Shown here piece after piece: positions 1 to 13,958 of a DNA stretch of 64,000 nt. Origin of the DNA: Diprion similis (lineage: Eukaryota; Arthropoda; Insecta; Hymenoptera; Diprionidae); contig NC_060115.1 of assembly GCF_021155765.1 (NCBI RefSeq), forward strand, positions 10,892,493-10,956,492. The letters run 5' to 3'. Both the position numbers and the translations under genes were made by a program. The notes under the pieces are model-generated. The model was not told the origin of the DNA. It saw nothing but the letters and a program-made list of their open reading frames with translations, and did not search any database. The stretch's first letter is position 1. Each line of letters starts with the position of its first letter.

Positions 1-145
1 TTCAAGCTCAAGTCATACGCTTGAATACACCTACGTGACATAGAGTTATTTTTTTTTTTTTAGTGAAATCACGTTCCTCGATTACGTGCGAAGCATGCCG
101 ACACGCAATGATTACGAAGCAAAATAAAGGAAAGAAAGAAAAAGA

Positions 146-171
146 AATAATAATAATAATAATAATAATAA
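146..171. repeat. (TAA)n microsatellite
   Basis: This is an uninterrupted run of about eight TAA units in an A-rich tract. It produces the poly-Tyr stretch seen in a spurious minus-strand frame. Confidence 0.9.
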
Positions 172-650
172 AAATTGTTCAAAAACGAATTCATCGCGAG
201 AAATTTCATACAATGAGTTACCGACGAGGTATATAGAATAGCGTTGTATACCAATAATTGGACTATTGGTAGCCGTGTAATTACACTTGACATTATCGTG
301 AGTGTTGATTGTTGAAACACGCGATGGTGTGTGTATTTACGATATCGACAACACGAGGTGTAAGGTATTATTCGAGGGACATCTGACGAGACATTTTATG
401 TGTGCACAAAGCAAGGTAGGTCAAGGACCCGATAATACCTAATCTCTATGTACAGCGTGGTTGGAAGGTGGATGAAATATTGAGACATTCCTGCTTCCCA
501 CAGGAAAAGTGACGGTAAAATAAATGCACTCGCGTATTATGCGAAAAGAAAGTGCATGGCTGATTGATTGTTGAGAAACGGTTCGACAAATCATCGCAAG
601 TAATATGGTTGCGCTTTCGATGGATATTCAGTTAGTTAGCATCGTTACTT

Positions 651-677
651 CACACACACACACACACACACACACAC
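651..677. repeat. (CA)n microsatellite
   Basis: This is a perfect CA dinucleotide run of about 13 units. Confidence 0.95.
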
Positions 678-2879
678 TTAGGCGAAAGTAAAAAGTATTT
701 ACAAATGTCAAAACATAAATTAATCATTTTTGTTTTACTTTATTTTTTTTTCCTTACCATTTGAGTTGCTCATAACTTCACAGTTACTCGGTAAAAATCT
801 CCTATGAAGTCGGTGAACCTTCTCTGCAGAAGGGAACCGCCGTGTTCCAGAAGACTTTCACTCGTCGTAAGGCTGTTCAACAAATTATGGTTGTTCAATT
901 TTTATTTTAAATGGATACATACTATACTGAAAAGAAAAGTATTATCTCATTTTAAACTAGTAATCGTAAATCATGCTGCATTTAATGGAATGGTTATCAC
1001 TCAAATATCTAGCCGATTTATCATCAATTATACTCTACAATCGTAAAATCTTCACTGCGATTGTGAATACGAAATATAAGTCCATACACGAGCCGGTTTT
1101 AACAATCTTTTCGATCTTATCACGCGGCAAAAAATTCTCGGTAATAAATGTCCAAAATAAGTTCGTATTAATATGTGACGAAAAAATTAATCAACACCTC
1201 GATTGCCGCTAGCTATAGTGGAGTTATCTTTTCGCGTGTACGATTATTATACATCACAACTTCAACAACTGGCGCGAAACGTGATTGTAGAGAGACTAAC
1301 AAGCCTAGTACATCGGACACGCCATTCCATGTTATTGTATGTTCTCTTCTACATATCTAACCACATCCACTGTAGGCCGAGTATCCATCTGTTATCACTC
1401 GTCCTGCTCGCAAATCCGGTGAGTAACTAACGGGGATTTTCTTGAATCTTGTTCGATCAGGCCTTACGGTTGGTATGATTCCAGGGTCTGATGCCCCGGA
1501 GAAAGACATCGATCTCTTCATCCGAGATTCGAAGAATGCTTATCGATTAATGATATCAAGTTTTCGACGATTCTTGCTCACAGAAATCTCGAGTTTATTT
1601 ATTATTCTACTACACGGAAATAACGATTCAACGGGATGATTCACCCTCGATAAACAAGCTTCCGTCATAGATCATGGATCACCCTGTACGACACGTATGT
1701 AGTACCGCGTTTCTATAAAGGGTCCTCCGTTATCCGGCTATATGATCACGAGTATAAGGCACGATATACCTGACGAGGTTCAATGGGATTAATTACCGAT
1801 GGGAGTTCCCGCGAGTCGCACTGTCGGGGACCTCGAATTGCACAATAAACTCGATGCATGCACTTCCACTGGAAACATGCTTTCCTTGTGCAACAACAAG
1901 GCTCGGATCCGGTCCCACGCGTGCATTGCAATTTCGAAATGCATCTCGTCTCGGCCAACGCGTTTAATTCTTTGGCGAAGCCCAGATTTTTTACCTATTT
2001 CGTATTTGCGAACGAGTATACAGACCATGAGGGGATCCACATGGTCGTCACGGGTGTTTAAGAGTGGCGTTAAACCTTGAAAGCAATGCCTTGAGCCGCG
2101 AATCGACGATTAAGCTTGCGATGTGTAACGGGGTAGAACGTATTACACGCGTCTTATCACTCTTTAAGTGCTCGTATAAATTATAAATTAAACACACTTG
2201 TATTGCACATGTTTACAGAGCGTGGATTCGTAAAATGCTTTATAGTTGGCGGTTCAGACATTTGATATAGGTGCGTTTGTCTTGTGTCTGATGGTCGTTG
2301 GAAGAAAGAAGAATTTTTTCTGATGCACTCGACTTGCTGCATGTTTGTATTAGAAAAGCTTACAAATTCTGGGAGAACTTACGTGTACGATAATAAGTGA
2401 TCGTCGTTCGTAATCCGATAATAACTTGGCTAATATCCTTTGCAACAAGGATAAACCAACTGTTCGTAGATTTTTGTCACGTTCACTTTTTTCATTCCTG
2501 ATTAATCTTCCGGGGATTTGGTTTTACGATTAGTGGTAAAAAAAACGGGATGAAAAATGTAAATATTTTTTACACACTGCAAACACGATTGCAATTCGAT
2601 TAAATTATATTTTATTAAGATCTGTTGTTTGCTCTACCGGTGAAAGGACGATGCACGGTGCCAGTGATACGAGTGTTTGTTTGACTTGTGAAAGCGTTGA
2701 AAATGCGCCAGAGGAGAGTTGATAGCGGTGGCGAATTCAAAGTCACACTGGTACACCTGTTGCGCTTGGAAGGCCGAGTAAAACTGACATTTCAAACTGT
2801 TCGCCAAACTGTTTAACTGTCATCTCAAATCAGCCCCACTCTTTGATTTTCCCGTGGCATTGTGAATGTGTGCTTATGT

Positions 2880-2921
2880 CTGTGTGTGCATGTGCGTGTG
2901 CTTGTGTGCTTGTGTGCTTGT
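2880..2921. repeat. GT-rich imperfect repeat
   Basis: An imperfect GT array that includes three GTGTGCTT-type units in a row. The Thr/His-rich minus-strand frame across it is a repeat artefact. Confidence 0.8.
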
Positions 2922-3895
2922 AGAGGTTCAGACGTGTGTCGCGATCGAGGCAAATCGTCACTCCGTGTGGGTGTATGGCTATTCGTTTCATGACAGCTAA
3001 AAGCACTTGACCGCGACAAATAGGACGACCGATAACAACCAGTCGTCTACTTTGGCTTTCGGAAATGATTAAATCTCTGATGCAAAATGATTTTATATTC
3101 GTTTCTTCGTTATCGATTAATCACCCTGGAAACAAGATCCAACCTTGTATTAGGTGAAACTGATTTTCCATTTAATTATTATCGACGTTTATTATAGGCG
3201 TAGGAAATATCTTTTACTGCAATCTTGATACCTTCTTCATACTGTTATGTTAAAGACTGGATCCGCAAATTAGGGAAAGTAAAATAACGGATTTCAAAAT
3301 TATTCGAAAAGTACTAAACATACAAGCCTCGCTTACAATTCCTTTTCCGTAACATGTAAAGTCTGGAAAGTCTACAAGGTAATAACAATAAGTTGTAATT
3401 ATTACGAACCATTGGTTTCTGACACACATGTATAATTGCGTGTTTTTCTTTGGTCTAAAAATCTCGCGACTTGGGACCAAGTAGATGAAAGAGTGTGAAC
3501 TATGTTATGGTTTGTCATGCGATAATCTCGTGACCGTGATGTGATCCAAGACTAGATAATTTGCATGTGCCTGCTGTGGATATTTGCTTCTATATATGTG
3601 ATAAAACTGAAAACTATTGACACAATTACTTTCAGCAAATCGATGCCTCGTTTACATTACAACGTTTTTCGAAAATTTATTTAAAATTGAATGTGGACAG
3701 GTTATAGTTTCCGATGCTATTTAGCCTCGTTCGTTACAATCTTCACCTAACATATCTTTATGTATATAATTATGTAATTGTGTCATTACACCATTGAATA
3801 TTGAACACCGCAAAAAAAGAAAAGAGAAAAAACAAAACAAAATCATTACCTTGATATAGTAGATAATTAAGTATATAACTGATGACGTGCGATGG

Positions 3896-3915
3896 ATATA
3901 TATATATATATATAT
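3896..3915. repeat. (TA)n microsatellite
   Basis: A TA run of about ten units in AT-rich DNA. Confidence 0.9.
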
Positions 3916-6036
3916 TTTCTATTCCATCTGCGCGATTTCGGTAAAGTCGACTAGCCGCACCTCTAGAAGTTTGCGAAATAATTACACGCAGTTTTTTGAT
4001 TCTGAAGACTCGTTGAATATCATGAAATTCCATATTTATATATAAGGTTTTCGAGAGAATATGTTTCTTACACATTTTTAAATATTTTAATATCAACTAT
4101 AATGCGTTTGTTGACCCCTGTTACTAGTGAAACTATAATTATATGTCATATAATTATACTTCCTATTGAAACAATTACGAGCACATGCATGACGAAAATA
4201 TCCATTTTCATATTAATTACGATGGAAAATACATTACGGGAAAAAGTAGGTATGATTAATCAGTCGTGGCGAAATCATTTTAGAAAATCCCCATTTTTTT
4301 CATACCGTAACAAAGTGAGACAGGCATATCTGCACGTGAATCTTCAACATAAGACATATATCTACTATTCATTCGTGTTTATCGCTTTGTGTTGTGATAT
4401 CGTGCGTCAATGTGCGTAATTGCATTCATTGCCACACCAACAATCTAAAATTAGCTTCAGGAAGAAAATAATGTATATCAATATTAAATTTTATTTTAGA
4501 TTTTAAATTGCATATAGCAATAATTTAAAAAAAAATCGTAGTTATGTTTAAAGACCAATCGCTATCGGCCAAAAATTTTAACCTAACTACATAAATTTCT
4601 GCAATATAATGATACTTAACTGTATCCAACTATGTATGATATTACGAGAATTTCAACACATGAACGCCATTGTCGCTTGACTGGATTCCAGTTGCAGGCG
4701 AAGCGTGTCCTTAAGCCAAGTAATTATAGTTATAAGGTATAAATTAACGTAATGTAAGTTGTAAAGTGTAAAACTTACGTTTAACGACGCCCAAAAATAT
4801 TGTTCGTCGTGTAAGTACAAAAGGACGAGAACCAAAATACGACATACACAGGATCGAGACATCTGTGTGTACCGGGTGTTGCATGAAATATGTATTTTCT
4901 GTATTTCTGGTAAAAAAATGAGCAGCTTAATCAAGCTACTCCAACAATTGCGACAAGTTTTTAAGCATTCGAATCTTGAACCATTTCGTATCGATTTCCT
5001 TGAGCTTTGCGTTGATTATTATAGAAAAGGGATAGATTCAGGAATGACTAAAAAGACACCCGTTATCCGTTGGCATTTAATAAGAAGCTTGATACTTGCA
5101 AGGAACGTTAAATGCAAGCTGGTTTTACCGCTGGTGAAAAAGAAACAAAGAATCGTATAAAAGTAAGGAAATGAAATGAAAATGTATACGCTTGAAACTG
5201 GAACGAGTGGATACCATGTGCGATTATTTCGTAAGTTCATTGGCAACACTGAAATTCCCTTCCGGGTATGAGACGGCTATTTGCTTCCACTTACCACTCG
5301 AACTCGTGGGATGCGAGTCGGTAAAAACACTTGACGTATGTACATACATGCATGGGTGAATGTCCGTGTTCCACATGTGTGGCAATTTCACTTCATACGA
5401 TGTTAAAATATTTTGCGTCACACTATTAATCACGGTCCGCGTCGAGAAGAGGAATTTGATTGTCAGATTGGATTGCGGGATAAATTATTAGCGAAGAAAG
5501 CTTGTGAGAATATAAAATGAAAGCTGGTAAATCAGTATTTAACTCCTATACTCGAACGCTTAACTGGAAATTCTTGGTAAATAATCAATTGCGTTTATAA
5601 AACCTTCAATTAAGAAGTCTCGTCGGTTGATAAAACGGTAAGCCGAGTATTATTTTTTTGAATATCGAGATATTCGAACGTCGTTGCTCAATTTAACGAC
5701 CATGAAGATCGATCACTGGCTCATGCTTAGCGATTGTTTGAACCATTCTTTGACAGAGATAATTAGATAATTTGTCCAAGCCAGGTACCTTTCATGCGCG
5801 TAAACAAAACTTCAATACTATATATATATGTTTGGCGTTGAAAACTTGATAGTAAGTCTCGATTGATGGTTTTATTGTATCGCTTCAACTTGGGAATTAA
5901 TTAATGACGAACTCAAATATTTAATCGCCAAGGTGAGCGACTGCAGTATCACGACTCCAATAATCATCCAAGCTGGACCTTTGCTTGGTTCGTAATCGGT
6001 TTAGCAACAATTTACGACTGCGAAATGATGACGGTA

Positions 6037-6062
<26 letters not shown>
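6037..6062. repeat. Poly-T run of 26
   Basis: A homopolymer T run of 26 bases. It could be the A-tail of an old minus-strand retro-insertion, but no element body is recognisable next to it. Confidence 0.9.
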
Positions 6063-6067
<5 letters not shown>

Positions 6068-9000
6068 CTTTTTGCAACCTTCAATATATGTTTCTAGATG
6101 CACCAATGGATAAGGTTGCTTTATCGCATTGAAAACTTGTGTAATAACACAATTAAGTATATACGACCGGCAAACTGCAGTTCTTAACATATATATAACC
6201 GTATAATGGAACATAAACGTACCTCGGTCTTATAATGGTAATATTATACGCCATTTAAGAAGGCAACGATAAAGAATTCTATTGCTTCGGTAGCAACAAG
6301 CCACGAACAAGTGATGCAATTGTAAAATATTAAAGTACGAAATCATTTTCTATGCGGAACATTAGAATTAAGGTAAAGTTAAATCGAGAAAAAATTGCCG
6401 TACAATCATGGTTTTGCTTATAAAGTGTCGGAAGCGTGTTCACGGCCATAAATGTTTTACTTAGATTGTAAAAACAGACGAGACACCAAGTTTTCACTCC
6501 GTCATTTTGACTCAATGTGAAAATCGAGTGATAATACATAGACTCACAACGGAATTGCTCGCATGTCGGGGGATAAGAACGGTTTTTTCCACGAGCGATT
6601 AAGTAGTGTAAATTTTAAGTGTACTTAATATGCCTCGATTCAAATTTTGGCACTTTGGTTGGACAGGGGGGATCCAACTGGTTGGAGTATAATCGAGTAT
6701 GAAACAGCTGACATGTCGTTGGGTTCGATGAAGAGTTGAAGTATGTCAGATGGCGAGGAATTTGCAGAGTCCTGCGGCATCGAGAAATGAAAAATTGACG
6801 CATGCTGCAAAGATGAACGTCTATCAGAATGTGCAAATATTTTCAGACATTTCGCAGCGAATTTATTTCTGCAGATATATAGGCCTGCGAGCAAATTGTC
6901 ATCCGTGATGATTAAGCGAGGTAGTTGCAGGGTATATAGACAGTATAGATATCCCCCGAACGAAATCAGGGCTCGCCAAGGTTGATCTAATACCCTAATA
7001 GATCCCGTCATTGGCGTAAAACGTTGGGGAATGATCTAGCGTCCCGGGCGTATCCTATAGACTCATAAATCGGCAAATTACCACTGACGTCAATGTGTCG
7101 CTGGGGCTTGATCCAGGCCAATATGAGGAAAATTGAGGCCATCACTTGTCCAGATATAGTCATTAACACCGGTGTTCAGTGTGCATGAGTAAGTCAAAAC
7201 GATAATCTGTGCAATATGCGAAGAAAAGCACGATCCGAGACTATTGACTTTTGGAAGATATGCAACAAGTGAGGGAACCGATAAAGTTGACTACTAAATA
7301 TCAACTGACCTTGGCTCGAAACTTCCTGTGAACACATAAGTTGATCCAACCTTGTGTTCGACTTGGTGACAATGAAGCTTCGAAAGTGAAATCTCGATGG
7401 TAACCGTGTCTAACAGGAATACAAATCAGCTTATTTCACGCTAGTATATGTATAACGTGGTATAAGTGCAGGATCGACATGACCATGGTGTTTGAATAGT
7501 TTTGCAAGGAGCGTACGTTTCTAGTGTTTCTACCTGTCGTACAAACAGAGCACGAATTCAGTTGTAACACATTTCCAACGGAATCGTGGACGCGTTATCA
7601 TTTCAGTATTGCACGTCTTAGCGTTATCTATATTACACGTTTTCGCCTTATCTATATCACACCTGCAATCCAACACGCGATATTCAGAACTCGTGTATCT
7701 GTCGGTACATCTACTATCTACGGTAGATAGGTGAACCCGATTTATGGAGATTCCAGACCATAGATCGAGTGCAACGATCGTCATTATCTCGCTATAGGGT
7801 ATAAAAAAATTTGCACCAGACATCCGTACCTCACGAGCTTGGCATATCTAATTCCATTGTAATGTCCTTTAAATTATGGACCTCGTGGTATGTGCCGAGT
7901 AGATAACGCAGCTATAGGCAGGTATAACGTGCTGCGGATGCGTAAAACTCGCACGAGTTGCAAGTAACATGACTTTTACTATACCAGTTTATTGTTTCTT
8001 TGATTTGAATTCATTACCTTCATATCGGAGTTATACTGCAGGTGATAATTATCAGCAAACCATAATAATACTTGCTGCATTTTTTGCTGCTGAAATGCGC
8101 AAATATTTCTCGGTATCTTAATGTCTTATAGTTCTCAAGGAAATTGGAATCCTAAATTCATAAACGAGGAAAGTCTTGTACATTAATATTCACCATTGAT
8201 CCTGAGTTCTTGATGATGACGTACGAATTCAACACTTCTTGCGGGTTTTCAATACCGGATAAATGCATACTGGTATAACCACTGTTGCAAAACGTATGCA
8301 ATTCTTGTAACAATTTGAAAAGCCAGTCATATTTTCACGTTTTTATGGCCTGTACGGCACAAATTACGAAGCTTACATTGTACCTATGCTCTATTCTTCA
8401 TTTAGAAGCTGTTTTTCATACGAACTGTATTTGCACATCGCGGTAATTGCTAAAGCAATGCGAATACTCCAGAGCGTTGCATCGTTGTTGGAATTGCACA
8501 GCAAAAAACAGGGAGTCGCCATTATGAACTTGGGAATTATAAGGTTTTTCACGTGTAATATGCAGCCGACAATAAATCTGGCGAACGTTGGTGATCTCAG
8601 GAATTATGAAGTTCGATATCACGGGAATTGCGAAACGAGTATTGTAGTTGTGTGTGCATGTTAGAACGATCAGGAAAAAATGTTCAACGGTGTTCATTTC
8701 ACATCGGTTCAGTTAATTTGGAAATATAAACATAAATCATCATGTTCAAAAAAGGTCCATTCGATTTCACGGATCAGATGGAACTTTTCCTTGGTTAATG
8801 AATAAATTTTTCTACTAATAATTAGTTCATACTAGGATTGACGTGAAAGGAATTGAATACTGAGAGAAGGAAATATTAAAAACGTGATATTAGCTTTGCT
8901 ATATCGAAATTAGAATATTCCTATCCTTTGCCGGCCTAACTGTAGCAATTTCAATTTAGCCCAAGGTGTTAGAAATATTAATTGCGTCGTTGGAAGGTGA

Positions 9001-9290
9001 AACTTTTACCGAAAGAATTTTTCCTATATTTCAATAAGACGTGAGCAACTCATTTCGGTATTTGCTATGAATTACAAATATCAGCACTCACACTCATTGT
9101 CATGTCAGTATGAATTCATATACCTATTTATCGTAAAAGGAGATCCTCGAGTTAAATGATGTCCCAATGCATGGCGGTATGCTTGTCTCGTTATCTTCGA
9201 AACGAATGCAATATGCTTCATGTGTTTCGAATCGGGACAATCTTTTGTATTCAAATCCTCCGTCATACGTTAAACAAAGAATAAAAAATT

Positions 9291-9654
9291 TACTTTTCAC
9301 GGCATGGGCATTGAAAAGTCCACTTTTTGTGGCAGTTTTCGTTCCGTAAAGTGACGCTTTATACGGCAGCGAACAAAGTTGCGGAATAAAGTCTTTATTC
9401 CACAGTTTTGATGCGCAGTTCGAAGTGCGCATCCCAAACTGCCGAATAAAGTAGCTTCGTCGAACAGATCGCGACATAACCTCACTCTTCGTTTTGCTTT
9501 TCAATGCCCATACCGTTAAAAATATTGTATGTGGCATGCCCGTAAACCGTTTTTTGGCACGGATAATTTCAGTACTCGCTTCCGGCTCGCCTTCAGCTCG
9601 TCCTGAAATCTTTATCCTTGCCAAAAAAACAGGCGGTTTACGGGTAGGCTACAT
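9291..9654 (-). mobile_element. Two-module palindromic MITE-like repeat, copy 1
   Basis: This is the reverse-complement relative of 32773-33138. The module at 9291-9524 has inverted ends built on CGGCATGGGCATTGAAAAG. The module at 9529-9654 has inverted ends built on CCCGTAAACCG followed by a T-run and GGC. Similarity to the other copy covers nearly the whole element, with scattered substitutions, and weaker similarity runs a few tens of bases beyond each end. The ~166-codon minus-strand frame crossing it shares translated segments with the frame in copy 2 and has no transposase motif, so I treat it as repeat sequence. A non-autonomous DNA transposon or foldback element fits best; the superfamily is unknown. 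Confidence 0.75.
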
Positions 9655-11276
9655 ACATAGCTATTATCAGTAATTATTATCCGTATTCGAAGGAGAACAG
9701 CAGCTTTAAATCCATCGTTCTAAGTCGATCTCTTACGCAATGATGACCCTGCGTACATGAGAATCGCTCTTTCGGCATCTACGTGCGAGAAGTGTTAAGT
9801 CTTGTCGACTGTCCGTATAAAGTTTATATGTGATAATACGTGCGTATACATTTACGTCCATTTACGTCTCTATATTTACGCTGCCAATTTGAAATGTAAA
9901 TTTGATAATTGAAATGGCGCTCGTGTCACATGAAACTTTTCAATCATGGACCACCTTCCGCGGCAGAATTTATAAAGACCGGCTTCCCCTTGATCTTGAC
10001 CAATGAACAACTACGGATGTCCGTGATATTTTAATCTCCACGTTAACGGATGCTGGAACTTGATACAGCGATTCAAGTTCACGCCCTCAAAGGCACTCGG
10101 ATTACGATTAGTTCCTTCAACCGAATCATTGTGAGAACAGAGAAACTAGCTTGCTAATAATACTATGCTTCTAGCCGCTGGTACTACTCCAATGAATACA
10201 CTATACATATATGGCATTCTACGCCACTCAGTAAACGGTTGACTACTTATTAATTGACAAACGTCCAGCCTAAAGTCGCTGGTTTCCTGTGCAAAAAGAG
10301 AAACGGGATGTCCAAAATGTACGGGTTTCGGTTTGATTTCGACTTGGCGGGTTTCAATCAACTTTTCATTAATTGTTTAACAGTAGAAACTTTCGACAGT
10401 GATCAGCACTTCGTTTCGTCTCGATCTGTTCAGTTGAAGCTGAACAATAATAAAAAAAAAAAATCACAAATACGTTACATGAAGTTATTTGTTTTTACGT
10501 ATGTGCGCAACTAATTCAAAAACAGTAAGGCCGGTTTAAAAAATTATTTCTTTAGTGTAAAAGGCGATAAAAGGAAAATTATAGGAAAAGTGAAGGCTTC
10601 GTTTTGCGTGCTCAGAGTTCTGAGGATTCCACGTTTTTGATTGATATAATTTTATTTATTTCGATAATTCTGTAATTTCATCTTTTTGTACTTCTACTTT
10701 TTGCATTTTTCAAATCTCTGAAATAGATTTTTGCGTCTTTTAAAATTCGATATTGTGTTTCGACACTTTGATTATCTACACTTTTATTATTCAACGATAT
10801 TTTATTTAAAAACTAAATCAATACGAGATAGATGACAATATCTATCATACACCAATAGGTTGTAGGTTGGTTTGGGTAATCCGAGTGCTGTTTGATTACC
10901 AATTTTACGTCATTTTATTTGATTAGACTTTTTGACCTATTCAGGGCGCATTGCGAAATTAGGGAGCAGCGCTAAAAAATCGCAAAAGAGATACAAGATC
11001 GTTCACAGCACTGGGAGCTAATATCGGAACGCACTATAAAAGCGCAATTTTTGACATAGATTTATGTTTCATGGTTTTCTTTTTCTCGCTAATGTATCTA
11101 CTTACTTTCATTATCAGAATAATAAGCTTATTATAATAAGTATGGATATAAATAATCGAACTATTTCATACCAAAATACAGATTCATCCAAAATTCAAGG
11201 ACTAAATAAAAGCTAGTCATATAATAAATCCTGTACACAACGGTATAACGTTATTATGAAATTAAACTATGTGGTA
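9655..11276. other. Gene-free stretch downstream of HROB
   Basis: AT-rich sequence lying 3' of the HROB gene. Only short overlapping frames are present, and I see no domain, RNA gene or repeat in it. Confidence 0.55.
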
Positions 11277-11282
11277 TTTATT
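11277..11282 (-). other. Candidate HROB polyadenylation signal
   Basis: TTTATT on the plus strand reads AATAAA on the minus strand, about 170 bp past the HROB stop codon. The position suits a short 3' UTR. Other AT-rich hexamers are nearby, so the choice is tentative. Confidence 0.4.
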
Positions 11283-11452
11283 TTTCTAGTATCACAATTT
11301 AGTAAAGTTTCCTGCGTTCAGGATGAGTTTACAGTTATTTTTAATAATAATCATTACAGATGTCTGTAGCAGCTTGTGTACTTAATATAGAATTTATGTC
11401 ATCATCATTATTTGCAAACGTTTCTGATATAATTAATCAAGTCTCCATCTCA

Positions 11453-13958
11453 TTAGTTCACGTTACTCAGTTTGTTGTAGCGTGAAACAATAGATTCCAC
11501 GTCCAGTTGAGAAAGAAATTCTTCGTCCGAATCATCTGCTATATGAGACATAAAGTTGGATGTGGAAGTTGGTTTATCTCGTTCATTATTTTTATCTTCA
11601 AGTTTTTTTACGTTTTCGTTATGAGCTAAAGTAGTATTAATATTTTCATAATCGGGCGGAGTCAAGTCATCATTGCTTCTAAACATAGCTAATTTGAGCT
11701 TAGTCTCAGAAACTTTGGACGTGTTCGATTGCCCATTAACTCTTGAAACAACTGTTACTTTTTCTCCATTTGTTACAGATTTCTCTACGTTATTAATGCA
11801 TGAGCTGAAAACTTTTGGAACAGATTCATTTTCTTTAATTGAATTGACACTTGATTGCACAGCAACACACTGTACAGGATTTGTTTTGGATTTAACTGTA
11901 TGCTGTTTACTTGAAATTGTGCTCTTTGTTTCGATTTCTTTGTGAGTAACTGAATCAGTGTTTGTTATAACTTGCGAAACCAGTTCGTCATCAATATCAA
12001 GAAAGGAAGCAGAAAATTCATCATCAAAGTCGTCAGACTCGAAGGCAAACTTGACATTTTTGTTAATAATACATTTAGAAGAATTTTCATTATCTTTCAA
12101 AGTGTGAGAATTTTCCTTATTATCTAAATAAGGTGGATTTCCGCATTTACTTGAGTAATTTTTCGGGTCCTCTGAATTTGTTTGTTGTTTTGTAACAGTT
12201 GAAAAATTGCTTGTTTCTACCGATTGTCTAACATTGTTGTTTTTGTGCTTGGCAGTATAATTTAAGCTGTCGTCAATATTAGTGCAATTTTTCAAGTTGC
12301 TGAGACAAGATTGTGGATTCGATTTTTCAAATGTCTTTGTACGTTCATTACACAATCTACTTCCTACATTAGAATTTGAAGAGCATAAACTATTGAATGC
12401 TCGGTTACCAACAGATTCCAAGGAATGACTTTGACTTTTCAAACTTTCTAATCTAGCATTCATTTCCAATGTCGTGAAAGTTTTAGACTTTTTTGTATAG
12501 ACGTTTACAACATTTTTCATCATGACAATGAAATGATGTTTTTTCAGGTAAGTTCCTACAGTTAGGAATGGAACATTGCCCAAAAACAGAACAGTACCAA
12601 TGTCTACGAAGTAAGGATGTTTGACTAAAATATCTTTTGATATCGTTCCTTCGATCGTACCCGTGCAATCTCTTAAAACTACCAAAGGATCCGGTCGACT
12701 AAAGTCAACCCGTTGTACCACCCCTGCTAGAAATGGTATTTTACAGTTTTTGTACGAATTAGCCGAAAGCTTCTTTTTCACAGTTGATATTTCATGATCA
12801 TCGAAAAAACCCTCAGTCAAATCGCTCAGCAGTAGTTGCCATGCGCCTTCGGAGAATAAATTCGTGGTGTTCTGTGAGCAATATTCTGAGAAAACAGATG
12901 TGTTGTTGTCGACTGTTTTCATATTATCCATACTATCGTTGCTATCTTCGAGATGAGCGGAATCAGGGATAAACAGTGGAATTGTTTCGCACGATGAATC
13001 TGGTAGTAAGCCGGCAGGTCCTGGAAATTTTCTGATCAAAGTTACAGGCTTATTGTAAACTGGTTTACCGAATTTCATAGGAGATTTTACAGTACTTTCA
13101 GGTAGTTTCGATTTGAAACTGTTTACCGTGTCAACGTGACTAATATTGGTAAATTTAGATGTTTCTACCGAGCTAAACGAACTACCGGAAGAACTACTTT
13201 TCGGGTTAGCCTTCCCAAGTCTTTCTAAAATTGAATTCATTTTAGAGTCAATGTTTGTCCGATGTGACAATGGTTTGTTGAACAAATTTGGTTTCTCTGA
13301 ATGTAAACTTTGGCTATCAGCGCCAACTGTGTTCCGCTGTATATTTCTATTCGAGGTTACATTCTTGCGCTGTTTGAGTCTTTCGAGTAGCAAACTTGTC
13401 CTGTCCTTGTTCCCGCCAACGGCATTGGTGCTAATCGTTGCCAATTCAGTAGTTTCAGACTTGGCATCCATTGGAACATGTTCGTCACTCTTGAATCTTT
13501 TAAAACTGATTCCTTTCTCTTCGGACGTGGCTTCAGATTGGTGCCGTGGTACTTTCTGCGAAGCGTCGTTAAGGAAGTCCTAGAGTTAAAAACATTATTA
13601 GACAAGGTTAGACGACAGCGATTATTGGAAAAACATTCAGTGACAGAGGAGTATAAAAAATATGTATAGTAAAAAAAAAAAAAAAAAAACCATTGAAAAC
13701 CGTATTATGAAAAGCATTTATTAACTCTTAGCTTTTCATCCAGATTTCACTTTTAAATTTTCATTGTCATTGTTGATAAATCATTTAAGTAATGTTTAAG
13801 TACTTGGAGAGTTAAGAAAATGCGTAAGATTGTTAATCAAGTGAAGTAAAGTTGGCCTGAATTGCGCGAGTGTGCAAAATTTTATATGAAATTAGTGTAA
13901 ATTTGAGGTTAGTTACCTCGTCCAGATCGGCCAGATCGAAATCTTCCTCCTCAAACAT
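11453..13958 (-). CDS. HROB: HROB / C17orf53 homologue, OB-fold recombination factor
   Basis: The CDS joins exon 1 (13958 down to 13917) and exon 2 (13579 down to 11453). The 337-bp intron has donor GAG|GTAACT and acceptor CTCTAG, and the junction is phase 0. The start MFEEEDFDLADLDE runs into exon 2 as DFLNDASQ. An ATG in exon 2 at 13471 gives a shorter 672-codon frame, but the preceding 36 codons are open and the acidic N-terminus suits the family. The product is 722 aa. A KFPGPAGLLPD motif lies near residues 198-208, and a DUF4539-type OB fold spans about 292-377, including AGVVQRVDFSRPDPLVVLRD and GTIEGTI. Ser/Asn-rich linkers lie on both sides, and the tail is acidic with DSDEEFLSQLD. 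In vertebrates HROB recruits and stimulates the MCM8-MCM9 helicase after RPA and RAD51 loading at DNA breaks and crosslinks. That role is inferred from homology. Family assignment is confident; the exon 1 join is well supported by splice sites and frame. Confidence 0.9.

Larger units (their letters stand above)
1..9290. other. Gene-free AT-rich stretch
   Basis: I find no coding region here that I can support. Open frames are short (about 110 codons or fewer), overlap on both strands and show no recognisable domain. The stretch holds microsatellites (listed separately), homopolymer runs and a palindromic CRE-type TGACGTCA at 7085-7092. A 28-codon leader-like frame on the minus strand near 4774-4860 ends at a GTAAGT donor, but I found no partner exon for it. 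Confidence 0.6.

Noticed and set aside
1366..1639. Two open plus-strand segments with matching splice phase
   Set aside because: The intron between them would be only about 40 bp, shorter than insect introns usually are, and the product is unrecognised.
1746..1958. Cysteine-rich 70-codon minus-strand frame
   Set aside because: Cys spacing fits no known secreted family, there is no signal peptide, and several other frames are open across the same GC-richer patch.
4774..4860. Leader-like minus-strand exon (MSRSCVCRILVLVLLYL) ending at GTAAGT
   Set aside because: No downstream exon with a mature domain was found; one hydrophobic stretch and one donor are too little.
9124..9624. 166-codon minus-strand open frame
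   Set aside because: It lies across repeat copy 1, shares translated segments with the frame in copy 2 and has no protein domain; it is palindromic repeat sequence.
13146..13583. 145-codon plus-strand frame
   Set aside because: Antisense shadow of HROB exon 2, whose frame has clear homology.
13357..13605. 82-codon minus-strand frame starting upstream of the HROB frame
   Set aside because: It is in a different frame and crosses the HROB intron acceptor; the phase-0 join to 13917-13958 explains the N-terminus better.
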